Translations under genes and position numbers: made by a program
Shown here: positions 52,716 through 64,000 of the stretch, in pieces
Numbering within the stretch: the first letter of the stretch is position 1
Layout: each line of letters opens with the position of its first letter
The notes under the pieces: model-generated
Told to the model about the DNA's origin: nothing
What the model saw: the letters and a program-made list of their open reading frames with translations, nothing else
The model's database searches: none
Assembly (NCBI GenBank): GCA_964023205.1
Contig: OZ026844.1
Location: forward strand, 11,828,790-11,892,789
Length of the DNA: 64,000 nt
Reading direction: 5' to 3'
Origin: Lutraria lutraria
Lineage: Eukaryota; Mollusca; Bivalvia; Venerida; Mactridae

Positions 52716-52853
52716 TACAGTCAAACATATGGTGGAGGCCACCTCCTAATATTCTATTAAAATCTGTGCTTGCTTGTTTGGAACAAAATAACCTCCATGT
52801 AAAGGTCACCTGTCATAGTTTGTCTGTCCCAAGGGTGACCTTTGTTCACTGTA
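52716..52853 (+). mobile_element. CAGT-end MITE family 2, copy 5 (diverged)
   Basis: TACAGTCAAACATATGGTGG at left, GGTGACCTTTGTTCACTGTA at right. The inside has GGAACAAAATAACCTCCATG, shared with copy 1 (AGAACAAAATGACCTCCA). Confidence 0.75.
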
Positions 52854-53590
52854 GGATTGAGTGTAGTGTTATATGGAAAAAGATTAAAGGATTTATCTGT
52901 ACACAATATTGTTCATGTTGAGTGCAACTGATACCACTAAATATCATTGACTGTAATATTGTGTAACAATATACTCTAAAGCATATAAAGTGGTTCCATA
53001 ATGGGGTTTTAATTGCCTTTGTTATTACATTCTATGGTAACTATGAACCTAATGGAATGATCTAGGCATTGCAGGTCAAAAATAATACAAGAAAAATTAT
53101 TTATACTTTATGAACCTCATCTATTTGAGACACAACCATTCATAGGCTTGTCAGATTACCTTAAACTGTCCCCTGAGTAAAATACAAGAACGTGTTCTCA
53201 AATGTTTCCATTAATTGTTCCATCAATTTCAGACATAAAAACAAGTGATATTTGTTCAACTTCCACTATATATAAATGGTATACCAAAAAAAGAACCACA
53301 TTTTCTATATCCCAAGCCAACATATTTTTTATTGTTGATCAGACTATGTAGTTTGTTCAGCTAGAAATAAGTCATGTAGTCATGCTTTATAATGGACCAA
53401 ATTAGGTTTTAGGTTGGCTTCAAAACTTTTATTTTTTTACTTTTTTCTACACACACCTTTTGTTCTAATGGATCTGTACTATAAGGGCAGGGGGCTCCAA
53501 AACAATAGGGCAGGTTGGGTAAATTTCTTTTTGGGCTAAAACTTTCCAGCAGAAGAGTCACATAAGGTAAGATGGTGAATTGTTCAGTAT

Positions 53591-53957
53591 GGAAATATGT
53601 GTTTTTGTTTATAAACATTTAACAAGGTTGTGAAAATATATGTTTTTGTTATGAACATTTAACATGCTTGTGGAAATATATGATTTTGTTTATGAACATT
53701 TAACATGGTTGTGGAAATATATGATTTTGTTTATGAACATTTAACATGCTTGTGGAAATATATGATTTTGTTTATGAACATTTTACATGGTTGTGGAAAT
53801 ATATGATTCTGTTTATGAATATTCAACAAGGTTGTGGAAATATATGATTTTGTTTATGAACATTTTAACAAGGTTGTGGAAATATATGATTTTGTTTATG
53901 GACATTTAACAAGGTTGTGGAAATATGTGATTTTGTTTATGAACATTTTCCATGGTT
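53591..53957. repeat. 41-bp minisatellite, 9 copies
   Basis: Unit GGAAATATATGATTTTGTTT followed by ATGAACATTTAACATGGTTGT, nearly uniform in the middle copies, with AACAAGG/AACATGG variants. Confidence 0.93.
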
Positions 53958-55190
53958 ACATGTCAGTTCAGCTTTTCAGCCATCAGCATGCTGTCTTATG
54001 AAGGATGTTAATATACATAACCTCTTTTTACAGTCATAGTAAAACTTTGTCAACCTTCAATTGATTTGGCGCGAAGAACGCTTTTCGTTGACTTAGCAAT
54101 CTCTTTTAACTCCCACAAAAATTGTTGTAGTGTGTAATACCTTGATGAGGCGTCATGAATTACAGAGACTCTGACCAACGTGAGGCTTTCAAAAAAGTGC
54201 AAAACAACAAATGCATGTCCATGTATTATTCATCACCCATTTTTTATCACCAACATTAACATGATATGACAGGCAAAACAAGTACAAGTTTTTCTCAGTC
54301 TTGATTGAGCAAAAATACATTAACACCAGGTTGTTGTGCTTCTTTCCAGTTCATAATAACATCTGTGAAGTTGATTTAACTGTTTTCGAAAACATAAAAA
54401 CAAAAAATATTGAAACGCAATACAAATAATTCTTCAGAGAAAGAAGGCTTTAAGGAGTATATATATAACATTTTGCAAGTACAAGCATCTAAGTAATTTA
54501 TCAATTACACTCTGAATTATAGATAGCTAGTCATCATTATAAAATTGTTAAGTATATAAATATTTAATTTATTATAATCACTTATGAATGCAAAATTCTC
54601 TTAAGATGTACTCCAATTAAATATCTTACAAATAAATAATTCAAATAAATTAGATTTTTTTTCAATAAATCTGAGCGAAAACTAAGTCAGAACAATTTTA
54701 CTCAGTTACTTTCCCAAATAGTTATTCATACTTCAAGAAATTCAAGAAAAAATTACGTTTTCATGTATTTCATTTGAAAGTGCTTTAATACAACAAAAAC
54801 AATTGGTACCATATGTTGCAAGCATTTTTCAATCGAACCTGCATGGATTATGTCACTTAATTAATCATAACTAACTCAGCATTAATGTGATTATATCAAT
54901 TACTGACTCATTGATTTTCATTATAACCCTTATCTATAAATCAGATGTAGAAATAATGAGAGATATTATATTCTCTGTCATCAAGTATTTTACATTCTGA
55001 AATACGACAATAAGTTATAAATATTCCTGTCATCAATTCTACTTGAATGCATTAATTTTATCATTATAATAAATAATGCAAACACCGATTGGTTTCAGAA
55101 AACAGCATTTTGAAAGCTTATCAGGTCGTCCTTGAAATATCTGAGACAAAATCAGTCTGTGTCCAAAAATACCCGACGTCTTCAACAAAT

Positions 55191-55212
55191 AATCAAAGTA
55201 CTGAAAGCACTG
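55191..55212 (-). mobile_element. Dispersed repeat family 3 terminal fragment
   Basis: ATCAAAGTACTGAAAGCACT is the family's terminal motif only. Confidence 0.4.
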
Positions 55213-56661
55213 TTGCAAAGTGATTTTTCCATACAAATCAAAAAAGAGAAATAAACCCTTATTGTGCATACCCATGCAAATCTTTTTAATATTTACACTA
55301 ATGGACTGACTTAAGATTTAAAATAATGCCAAAAAGGCACAAAACACAAACATCCATGGTAGATAATTGCAAATGCATTATAAATAATACATATGTCTGT
55401 GAAATTACTAACCATTGAGAATGAAAGCCATAAGTAGAACTGTTTTAAAGTGCCCGGAAACAGGATATGCAAACAACAACACTTTCGCACGCCATTTCAG
55501 CATCATTCACACAGTCCTAACAGCAGATACACAAAATACCTTTATTTCAAATATATGATTTGTATGTGGTTACAATAAAATAAATAGATTTATTTTAGAT
55601 CCAACACAATTGAGGAAATACCATGTAACTATTTCATATATGTTCACACGATTTAGTTCAGACCTATTTTCTGTGCAGCTTTCCTGCCGTGACATCATAA
55701 GTATGGCTGATATTAGGTACATACACAATTGTTCTTCCAAAAATTGGCTCAGAGAGCACAAAATTACCTTTAGTATAGTATTATAGTAAAATAAATAAAG
55801 TAGGCTTTTATGAATAGTCAGTTTCAAACATTTAAGTCATATAACTACATTAAGGTTGTGACTGATGTCTTCTTCAACACTGTTCAGTACAAAAGATGGG
55901 CAATTTAAGAAAAAGTATTACAGAGAAATTTTTTTATGTTGGTTCAAAATGGTACCAATTTCCATATTATGTCTGTTATAAACCACATGCACAATAATAT
56001 GCCAGTAGTTTGATCCAATGCTTAATGCTATCAAAGTGGAACAAAATTGATTTTAAGTAAACTTATCAATCTGTACAGCTGTGCATTTGGCCTTTTTACA
56101 TGTGAACATAATCCAAATAAATGTTTTAATTAAATCTAAACTCTCCGCTGAAACATAATTAATAGATGCATTCTTTACATGCGACTTGACTGAAATCTTG
56201 TAAAAAAACGTACATTATTCCAATAAATACTGAACTGAAGCCTGCTTTTCCTTCACTCTTTTATTCTCCTTTAATGTCATAAATCACGAAAAAAAAATGA
56301 ATCAAGACAAAAACAGCAACCTGCCATTGTTCCATTCTAAAGTTCTCTGTATTTTTTCTAGAACGAATAAATTGTTAATTTGCAAACTGTTCAGGCACTT
56401 TACCAAGTCTGCCATGTAACAATAATAGCAATAGCAAATTCAGCATAAATAATGGTTAAAAACTTAAGAGCCAAGAAGGTGGTAAAACAATCACTTCTTT
56501 AAAATTTTGGTTCGTATTGAATGAATCTGCTCACATTTAAGTACAAAACCCAACCCCTTTCATCACCATTAAGAATATTGAGACTGTACAGAAACTAAAT
56601 GTATTGATTTGCTTAGGATCTATAAGGAGCACAAGGTATGCATCATGGGAACATGATGGCT

Positions 56662-56668
<7 letters not shown>

Positions 56669-56693
<25 letters not shown>
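56669..56693. repeat. (GA)n microsatellite
   Basis: About 12 perfect GA units within the large 5' intron. Confidence 0.9.
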
Positions 56694-56696
<3 letters not shown>

Positions 56697-56907
56697 TAGG
56701 TTAACTTTTAATGCAAACTGTTCCTGCTTCTAGAATTATTTATGTAAGCTTCAGACAATTGTCTCTCTGATGGACAGTTTGTTCAATATAGATATTGAAT
56801 GTACCATGAAAGCTTTGGTACATTGGAAAGACACATATCATGTAACGATATAGTGTGATTTTACAGTGAAATTAAGAAACCACATATCCTATGTTCGATC
56901 AGGGCAA

Positions 56908-57092
56908 TACAGTACAACCTCTCCAGAGTGGCCCTCTGTAGAGCAACAACCTCTCAATAACAACACCTTCAAAATTTCCCTAAGCTGATATTTACTATAA
57001 ATTTAACCTCTGTAGAGCAACAAACACTAAACAATGGCCAATATTTGCAGCTCCCACAGGGTGTTGCCCATGTAACAGAGGTTGTACTGCAT
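56908..57092 (+). mobile_element. CAGT-end MITE family 1, copy 7
   Basis: Left TACAGTACAACCTCTCCAGA, right GTAACAGAGGTTGTACTGCA. The interior is nearly the same as copy 2 (ACAATGGCCAATATTTG shared), so these two form a subfamily. Confidence 0.88.
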
Positions 57093-58699
57093 TATCAAAT
57101 ATATAGCATACACCATACCAATTAAGAAATTCAACATTACATCAATAGGTAGGTAATTAGTGAGGTACCAAAATACTGCCTATAAACAATATGAACATTT
57201 TAGTCATTAATATTCTTCACCAAGTTAGTTCACAGCTGGAGACATACATCTAACCATTTATGGACATTATAATGAACACATACATGAAACAACCACATAA
57301 AGTACATCAATTAATATACAGCCACTTAATTTGATGCAGGCAAAAAAGTATTTTGAGGACCATTAAACTAGTTTAGTCTCCGGAGGATATCCGGCCAGTT
57401 TTAGAAACTCAAGCATCTGTGTGATGCTGATTCCGATCTGGTTCATTCAAAAGCTCATAAATTACTGCAATAACAGACACTAACATACCTACTTGAGTGG
57501 ACTGTATAAGCTGACTGGATTGATCATTTCATTAGTGTATTTAGGACCATTGAAGCATCAGGTAGAAGTTTACTCTAGAGATCAGGTGTGATTGGCCTCT
57601 TATTAACTAGATAAGCCAGACTATACCACCCTGGTTTTATATGCACAAACAAGTGGTACAGAAGATGTATCTGCTCAACACAGTCATCAAAACATCATGA
57701 TACCACATTGTTTATAATGACCACATGGGAGTGAGAAAGTACTGTAGAATATGGAGGGGAAAACAACTGATCCTATCATAAAACAGGCACCTAGAAAGCA
57801 ATTTCAAATTGTTTGGGGCCTTACCAACTCAACTCAACATATCTTTTATTCTCCCAAGTATAACATACATACAGTATGGGGAAAATGGCTAAATATATTT
57901 ACAATAGTTGGAAATGACAGGAAGGGAGGGGAAGAGGAAATCATTGAACTTTACTTATTGCAAATCATTGATTGAATAGTTTATAGAGGGGAAGAGGAGG
58001 GGACAGGAGGAGATAAGAGCTGAACTGAACAACCAGGGTCAATGAGTGATGGATGACACCTAGACCTGGTCCAGGTAGAACTGCCAACCTTACATCATAT
58101 AGCTGTGAATAGCTTCCCATTTGAAATTATTAGTCTGTCTACCATGACCACTCAACCACTTTTTCACAACTTTAATATGTTTTTCCATATTCAGTTCTGT
58201 TCTGTGCAAACATTTTCTAAAAGCAAATATGAACTTAAGTTCTCTTCTACAGCATTGACATGGTTTTTAATGAATTAAAAGAGAAATTTCATCACATATA
58301 CCTAGTTACCTAAAATGAGAACATACATTTCATCCGAACATCCGCAGCATATTCTCAATGTGGAGAGATTTTAACACACACTAAATAGCCTCCAGAAACA
58401 TGTAACAGAATTATTGTAATTTAATTTTATATCTTACAAAGCTTTAATCAGCAGTGGTAATACAAAAAACAAAAGCTTTAATCAGATTAATCTAAACTTA
58501 GTTTAGACTCTGGAGTATAGGAAACAATGACTTAAAATAGAAGATTTCAATCATGAAGTAGAAAATGAATGAAAACTTTAACAAAAATCCATAGAAAATT
58601 GTTGGTTTGTAGTTAGTAACCGCCACATCAAACATTTCCGCTAAACATTTTTTAGCAAGTTTGCTTTTAGCTTTCACTACAAGCATAAAACATGAACTC

Positions 58700-58718
58700 G
58701 CCCCCCCCCCCCCCCCAA
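58700..58718. repeat. Homopolymer C tract
   Basis: About 17 consecutive C, in the 5' intron. A shorter run is at 61957-61967. Confidence 0.9.
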
Positions 58719-58756
58719 ATGCCCAACTGAACTAACTGTTAAATTTGGGTTTCGTA

Positions 58757-58884
58757 AATTTTTGTTGTTGTTGTTGTTTATTTGAGTCATATAAAGCAGA
58801 CAGTTTTCACCTAACCATTGTTTCCGGGAGAACCAGTACTAGCCTCCCTTCTTACATGATTTGAAGTCATGACACGATCACAGA
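58757..58884 (-). mobile_element. SINE-like family A, copy 3 with (GTT)n
   Basis: A (GTT) microsatellite precedes TTTATTTGAGTCATATAAAG, then GGGAGAACCAGTACTAGCCT and GATTTGAAGTCATGAC. The tRNA-like part is deleted. Confidence 0.6.
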
Positions 58885-59811
58885 AATAAACACTTTTTAA
58901 GGGCATAACATTTGTTACTGACTGTAACATGGATGAAACATGTAGCCAAGTATTCATTAAATACATTGTTTTAATATGAGAAGAAAATGTTTATAAATTA
59001 TTAACATGGTATATATGAAATGTAACAAATCAATAACAGAATTCATTTGAGAAAAATCTTCATATCAGAAATGGTACAATGGTGAATTGTAATATATTTT
59101 TTACATCTGAGGGCACAGCTTATCAATTTTCCCTCATGGGTAAAACTAACAAGTAAACAATATTTCTAAATTACAACTTCAGTTCCTGCCAAGAACTTCA
59201 AGTACAATGTTACATTTAGAGACATGAATAATCATTATTGAATTATAAATATAACAAAACACATCGTGTAAATGCTTTGAACTTTTGTTTATTGAATGAT
59301 TCTAATCAAGTACCATGAAATTCATTAATAAGTTACAGCTTTGTAAAACAGATAAGTATTTCTGTTACCAGCTGGTGTATCATATGTTCTCCATTTACTG
59401 CATCTCAAATTGATCATAATTCACAGTAAAATATATTCATGCAACTGATCATGTTAGCCACAGGCTTTCAGGTATTCAAGTCATGAACATGAAATATATT
59501 ACTGCACACATTCAGGCATTCGGGGACAGTGGTTAATTTATAACATCAGACAACTTATGATACCTATTTCAAAAACAGTAAGTAAGTGTTTGGCAGAAAT
59601 AATATTTTATGGCTCACATACCTGGTCCATAGCAATTATTGTGCTTTAATGTCCAACATTAGTCCATCCATATGCAATCATTTTGTAATACAAACGTATT
59701 CAATATCATAGGCACCAACAATGGAAATTGTCAGACTGATATTTGGAAGACATCAGATTTCAATGGTCAGGATAGTTGACATTTTATTAACAACTTAACT
59801 ACTGGTAAATG

Positions 59812-60122
59812 AATGGTCATATTAGCCAATATAAACAATTAATTTATGTTAATGGTCAGAATAGACAATATGAACAATTAATTTATGTTAATTTAATGGT
59901 CAGAATAGTTAACACAACAGTTTAATTACTTACTTTAATGGTCAGAATTGCCAATATAAACAATTAACTTAGTTTAATGGTCAAATTAGCCAATATAAAC
60001 AAGTAGCAGAATGGCAAATATAAACAATTAACTTACTTTAATAGCCAATATTTAACAATTAACTAATTCTAATGATCAGAATAGCCAATATAAGCAATTA
60101 CCTTACTCTAATGGCCAGTACA
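59812..60122. repeat. About 39-bp minisatellite, 7-8 degenerate copies
   Basis: Unit AATGGTCAGAATAGCCAATA followed by TAAACAATTAACTTACTTT; copies vary in length by deletion. Confidence 0.88.
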
Positions 60123-61965
60123 GAAACACTGAATCAACCAAACTGAACAAATTTTTTAACTTCAATCTTAAATAATGGAAATTATCTTAAATACTTATAA
60201 CAACCAAAATGTTGAAATTATCTACTGTTTACGTAATGATCATAACCAATATTAAATTAAGTATCATATGTTTTACAGCTAACTTAAATCATTTCAGAAA
60301 ATTATCAAACAAGTTAAACAAGCAGTTTAATTATTATATCAAAGTGCACAACTGATGTAACACACCATAAAACAAGTTTAGCTATTGATTATCACGTCTA
60401 TAAAAGCCTTTTATATTTTCCTTTCAAGGGTTATGTCATTAAAATAAAGCATAAAACAATCTATTTTGTCATATCCATAATAATTATGATGCAAAAATTA
60501 AGAGGGGAAGTAATGAAACCTGCAGGCAAGATTCTCGTTTATCAAGCAAGCTGAAACAGTAATAGACAATCTAAATAGAAATTTGACACTATTTCAAACT
60601 TTATATGACACAAGCTTAAAGAAAAGGAGAGAAAACTTAAGGAAATTACAATAAGAAGTGTTTCTATAAGCGACAGTGGAGATATAGCGGAAGATACCTT
60701 AGGCAGGTGTTTTCAGAACACAGCTGAAACACTTCTATCAGGCACCATGCTGCAGTGCACCATGAGCATCATACTGTATGCATGAGATTCCTATCAGTTC
60801 GGTGCATTGGTGATAATATTTATAGATGAGATTGGGTGATACATTTTCCATTTACCAAGAGAACTTGGCAGATATTAAAATGAGGCAATACTTGTATTTT
60901 GTCTCTAATTACCTGTATTGAATGGTAATGAAAATAAATTGGGAAGCATTTTGTATAAATTAGGTGAGCACTTTGTGTTTGTGCAACAACAGCTGTAACA
61001 TGAAACACACTCTGTAATGTCATCTGACACTCTCGACACTCTCCGACACATTCTCTCCCTCCCACAATAGCAACGTTCAGTGTGAAATTATTCATTGTTC
61101 AGAGAGCTTGCTCAAATGATTTATGAAAATTCATTGAAATTGCCGGCATGCATTTTAAGGATGTCGAATGAATCTGGTGATACTGGATGAGAAAGTGTAA
61201 CATGGCACATCCCCTATTTAAAATGTTTTGTTGGACATCCCCTATTTCAAAAATTTCGTAACAAATCCTGCGATCATTTCAGTGTGATCCAAAGAATACT
61301 ACGTTAAAAAGAAGAATACTTTGAATGAAGAATAAATTATGTCACAAAAAAGTGAAGAGTACAAAACAGTGCAAACATACAGGCATGAGACTTACGTGTA
61401 AAAACTAGTTAACATAAAAATTGAATGTAACAGAAAATAAGACATTCAGACAAAAGATTAAACTTCCAAGTCAAGTTTTAAAGAGACACATGAACTAGGA
61501 GAGTGATAACCTCTTTAAAATCAAGCAAAAGAATTATTTGAAAATGTCAGAAAAATACTCTCTAAGAATTACAACTTTAACACCACAACATTCTAGAGTT
61601 ATCATATTTCTATGGAAACAATTCAGATTTTTTTACAAACTCAGCATGTTATCAGAGATATACTTTGTGGTGTCTGAACTTGAAAATATGACAGATTATT
61701 TATACCACATATCAGACATGTTGAAGTGTGTGTAACAGATAAACAAACATTGAATACTATTTCTAAAACCACTTCATTGAAAAAAAGGTATTTTGAAAAC
61801 TAACAGACACACCAAAGATGTTTTTTTCTGAATGTTTGAAATTCTAGAGTTATTAGAACTGAAACATGGATGAAAATTCAGTTTCAGGATAAGATAGAAA
61901 TTTTTAGGTCAGAAAATGTGCATCATTTACAAAATAATCTTTTTCTTCATTTCAGTCCCCCCCCC

Positions 61966-62095
61966 CCCCAACAGCCAGAGTCGTTTGGCAAATTTTTCAG
62001 CTTAATGGAGTATTAGACACCAGACTTGAACCTGGTTAGAATCACTGCCCTTCGGAAGGCTACCTGGAAAGCTTTCTCATATGTCATATATTTAT
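61966..62095 (-). mobile_element. SINE-like family B, copy 3 (partial)
   Basis: Has GACTTGAACCTGGTTAGAAT and GGCTACCTGGAAAGCTTTCT in the same order as copy 2. A poly-C run (about 61957-61967) abuts its left side. Confidence 0.5.
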
Positions 62096-63374
62096 GCTCT
62101 CTTCAAAACAAGTGTATAACGCTAAAATTAAAAACAGAAACATTAAATACAAAATCAATTTAGTGAATCAATTCCAGTAGAGCTGGAGTATATATCAATA
62201 TTTATCAAGGTAATTTTAATGTGATATATGAGTTTACAGAATTAAATACATAAAACATGTACCAGTACTTGATGGGAATTTTAAATTGATTTCAGATAAA
62301 TTATTCAGCCTTAAATCATTGAAAACAAGTGTTTATAAACAAAATGACAACTGTCCAACCATAGAGTTATTTAACATCAATTTCCACCAATAAACACCTT
62401 CAGTGTACTGAGTATTCATAAAATATGATAATCAAACATGAAACAATTACTTTACCAATAAATACAATTCATGTACCACCTTGGGGGAAGGACTAATTCA
62501 GAGAAAATTTTAATTCTTTTCATTTAGCCCTATCGTAATTATACAATCAAGAGAAAGCTATATTGAACTTAAAACAGCTGGAGCCTTACATTGTAAAATG
62601 CTTGTAACAAAAAGTGTTTTAAAATTCTATTTTTTGAGTCAACATAAAACACCTGTCATCCTTTACAAAGAATATTTGTACAGGTATAATGGGCTGACGG
62701 CCATCTATCATGACAGGTTTTTTACACAAATCATCTTTGATCTGTAAGTGTTTTACTTTATTTTTATGAGATATTTTTTGCTATTAACCTTGTTAATATA
62801 CTCACAGCACAGCTCACAACTTAATGAATTTACGCACCTACTTATCAACAAAACTTTACATCAATAAAAATCTCTGATTCATAAAGCAAATATTATGACT
62901 GCCTGAAAATATCAGAGAGCAATATGAAAATTTATTTCAATAAGTTACAAATCTGATATAGTTTATTATCAAACAGAATCATCAATGCCACGATCGATCT
63001 ACTTGTTTTATTCATAAGGCAAGTCCAGTCAATTCTACGAGTACATACAGCACCATACTCGCTCATGTTACAGTAGGATTATTTATTAATGAAACAATAA
63101 GACTGGGTGAAATTATTCACACTTATTGATTAGGGCATGTCCAAAACTTGCCACATTACACCATCATGGACCAGGGACTAGGTGCAATGAACAACGAGCC
63201 TGTAGTGAATATGGTGGAGTAAAAGGTGATAAAATCTCAGTGATAAAATCTCTTGGCTCAGTATTTCCAGTTATTGTAGTTTCTAACTTTTTTACAGGTA
63301 TAGGCTCATGAAAATATTAATTCAAATAAGACTGCTAAAAAAATTTTGATTATTGTAATTTCTTCTCACAAGTA

Positions 63375-63540
63375 TGAACGAAAGTTCAGCTTTCCATAGC
63401 CGTCACTCGCTCAGTGTACATGAATTCTGATGGGTCAAAGTACTGTGTTTTCCTACATCCTCCATGCAATTGTTAAATTCTTGAAGTGCAAGTTCTATGT
63501 AAGTACAGTTTCCATGAGTACTTTCAGTACTTTGATTTGT
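63375..63540 (+). mobile_element. Dispersed repeat family 3, copy 4
   Basis: GAACGAAAGTTCAGCTTTCC, TCCTACATCCTCCATGCAAT and GAGTACTTTCAGTACTTTGA align along the full copy at 37693. Confidence 0.78.
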
Positions 63541-64000
63541 TATATGCTTACTAACAGATTATAGACTGACATCAACTCACATCTGACACTCTCTCAGTAG
63601 ATCTACATCAGTGGTAAGTGATCAATTCCAGTCCTGATGTATAACAGATATTCTTAATACAATGCACCTATCAGAATTAGGCTGCTGAAGGCACATGATA
63701 ATATATACAAACTTGAGAATATCAGTTTTACTATAAACAAAGTCAATCATCAGATGATGTTTTAAGTTTTTTTCCACCTTTTTTCTCCCAGCATGAAATA
63801 ATATTTGAACAGAAAGGTTATAATAAGTTCACATCTGTTTAATTCAAACGTTTTCATTGGTTGCTCTGACCTTACAGTAACAAAATGTGAAATTTGTTGA
63901 ACAAGTACTTCCAGAACTTTAATACATTCACAAATGGGAACAATAGGAAAATTTATTTGAAGATACAGGAGAACTGGGTATTTATGTCCCAACCCTTTTT

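Larger units (their letters stand above)
49522..64000 (-). other. 5' plexin intron (more than 14.4 kb), open at the window edge
   Basis: No segment upstream of exon v1 translates to Sema-domain sequence in any open frame of 60 codons or more. The intron holds four minisatellites and microsatellites, MITE copies, SINE A and B copies and a family 3 copy. A stretch at about 51770-51960 (TTCGTGGGGACATTAATTTG) looks like a further dispersed repeat. A short Sema exon could have been missed. Confidence 0.6.

Noticed and set aside
52594..52921. Overlapping open frames on both strands
   Set aside because: They sit on the family 2 MITE at 52716-52853.
57751..57975. 74-codon open frame (+)
   Set aside because: No domain, no splice context, within a repeat-rich intron.
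60820..61095. Cys-containing open frame (-), considered as a Sema or PSI exon
   Set aside because: VGGRECVGECRECQ does not fit Sema or PSI spacing and lacks a matching phase with exon v1.
63126..63311. 61-codon open frame (+) with a Cys/Gly-rich start
   Set aside because: I could not match it to a family; probably chance or an old repeat.
1..64000. CRISPR arrays, phage, operons, rRNA or true tRNA genes
   Set aside because: Tandem repeats lack unique spacers of uniform size, genes are intron-split and eukaryotic, and tRNA-like segments are degenerate SINE heads.

Overview
The window is nuclear DNA from an animal, most likely a bivalve or another mollusc. It is AT-rich and intron-rich, has GT-AG introns, and is full of short dispersed elements. 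Several of these look like repeats I associate with bivalve genomes: TATTATACCCCCGC-type elements carrying a GTCCGTCCGTCC stretch, AAAGGGCCATAATTCTG-type elements, and many TACATGTA palindromes. The species call is inference. No bacterial, viral, CRISPR or operon-like system is present.

The main gene is a plexin (semaphorin receptor) on the minus strand. It runs from the window's right part (first visible exon 49399-49521) to a stop codon at 8796-8798. I resolved 32 exons with GT-AG borders. Their phases match at every junction and the joined length is 4380 nt (1459 codons plus stop). In order they encode the end of the Sema domain, PSI1, IPT1, PSI2, a 9-codon microexon, IPT2, PSI3, IPT3 to IPT6, one membrane span, the juxtamembrane helix, the split Ras/Rap-GAP domain with its inserted Rho-binding domain, and a C-terminal tail ending AFV. 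The GAP region is most like plexin-A. The signal peptide and most of the Sema domain are not in the window, so the 5' end must lie beyond 64000, across an intron longer than 14.4 kb.

At the left edge (1-261, minus strand) lies the first coding exon of a second gene: an ATG, a clear signal peptide, and the start of an extracellular domain that may be a Venus-flytrap (class C GPCR or receptor-cyclase type) ligand-binding domain. It runs off the window. Between the two genes is about 8.5 kb of non-coding DNA with a 1.9-kb satellite of 27-bp units (3157-5028) that shows an 81-bp higher-order repeat and larger block duplications.

The introns hold at least two families of small inverted-terminal-repeat elements with CAGT ends and flanking TA (pogo/Tigger-like MITEs by inference), a third dispersed family, two tRNA-like SINE families, a truncated non-LTR retrotransposon 3' end (about 47890-48130), a hairpin element, and several minisatellites (units of about 17, 31, 36, 39, 41, 46 and 108 bp). 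Almost every other open frame in the window is non-coding or repeat-derived.
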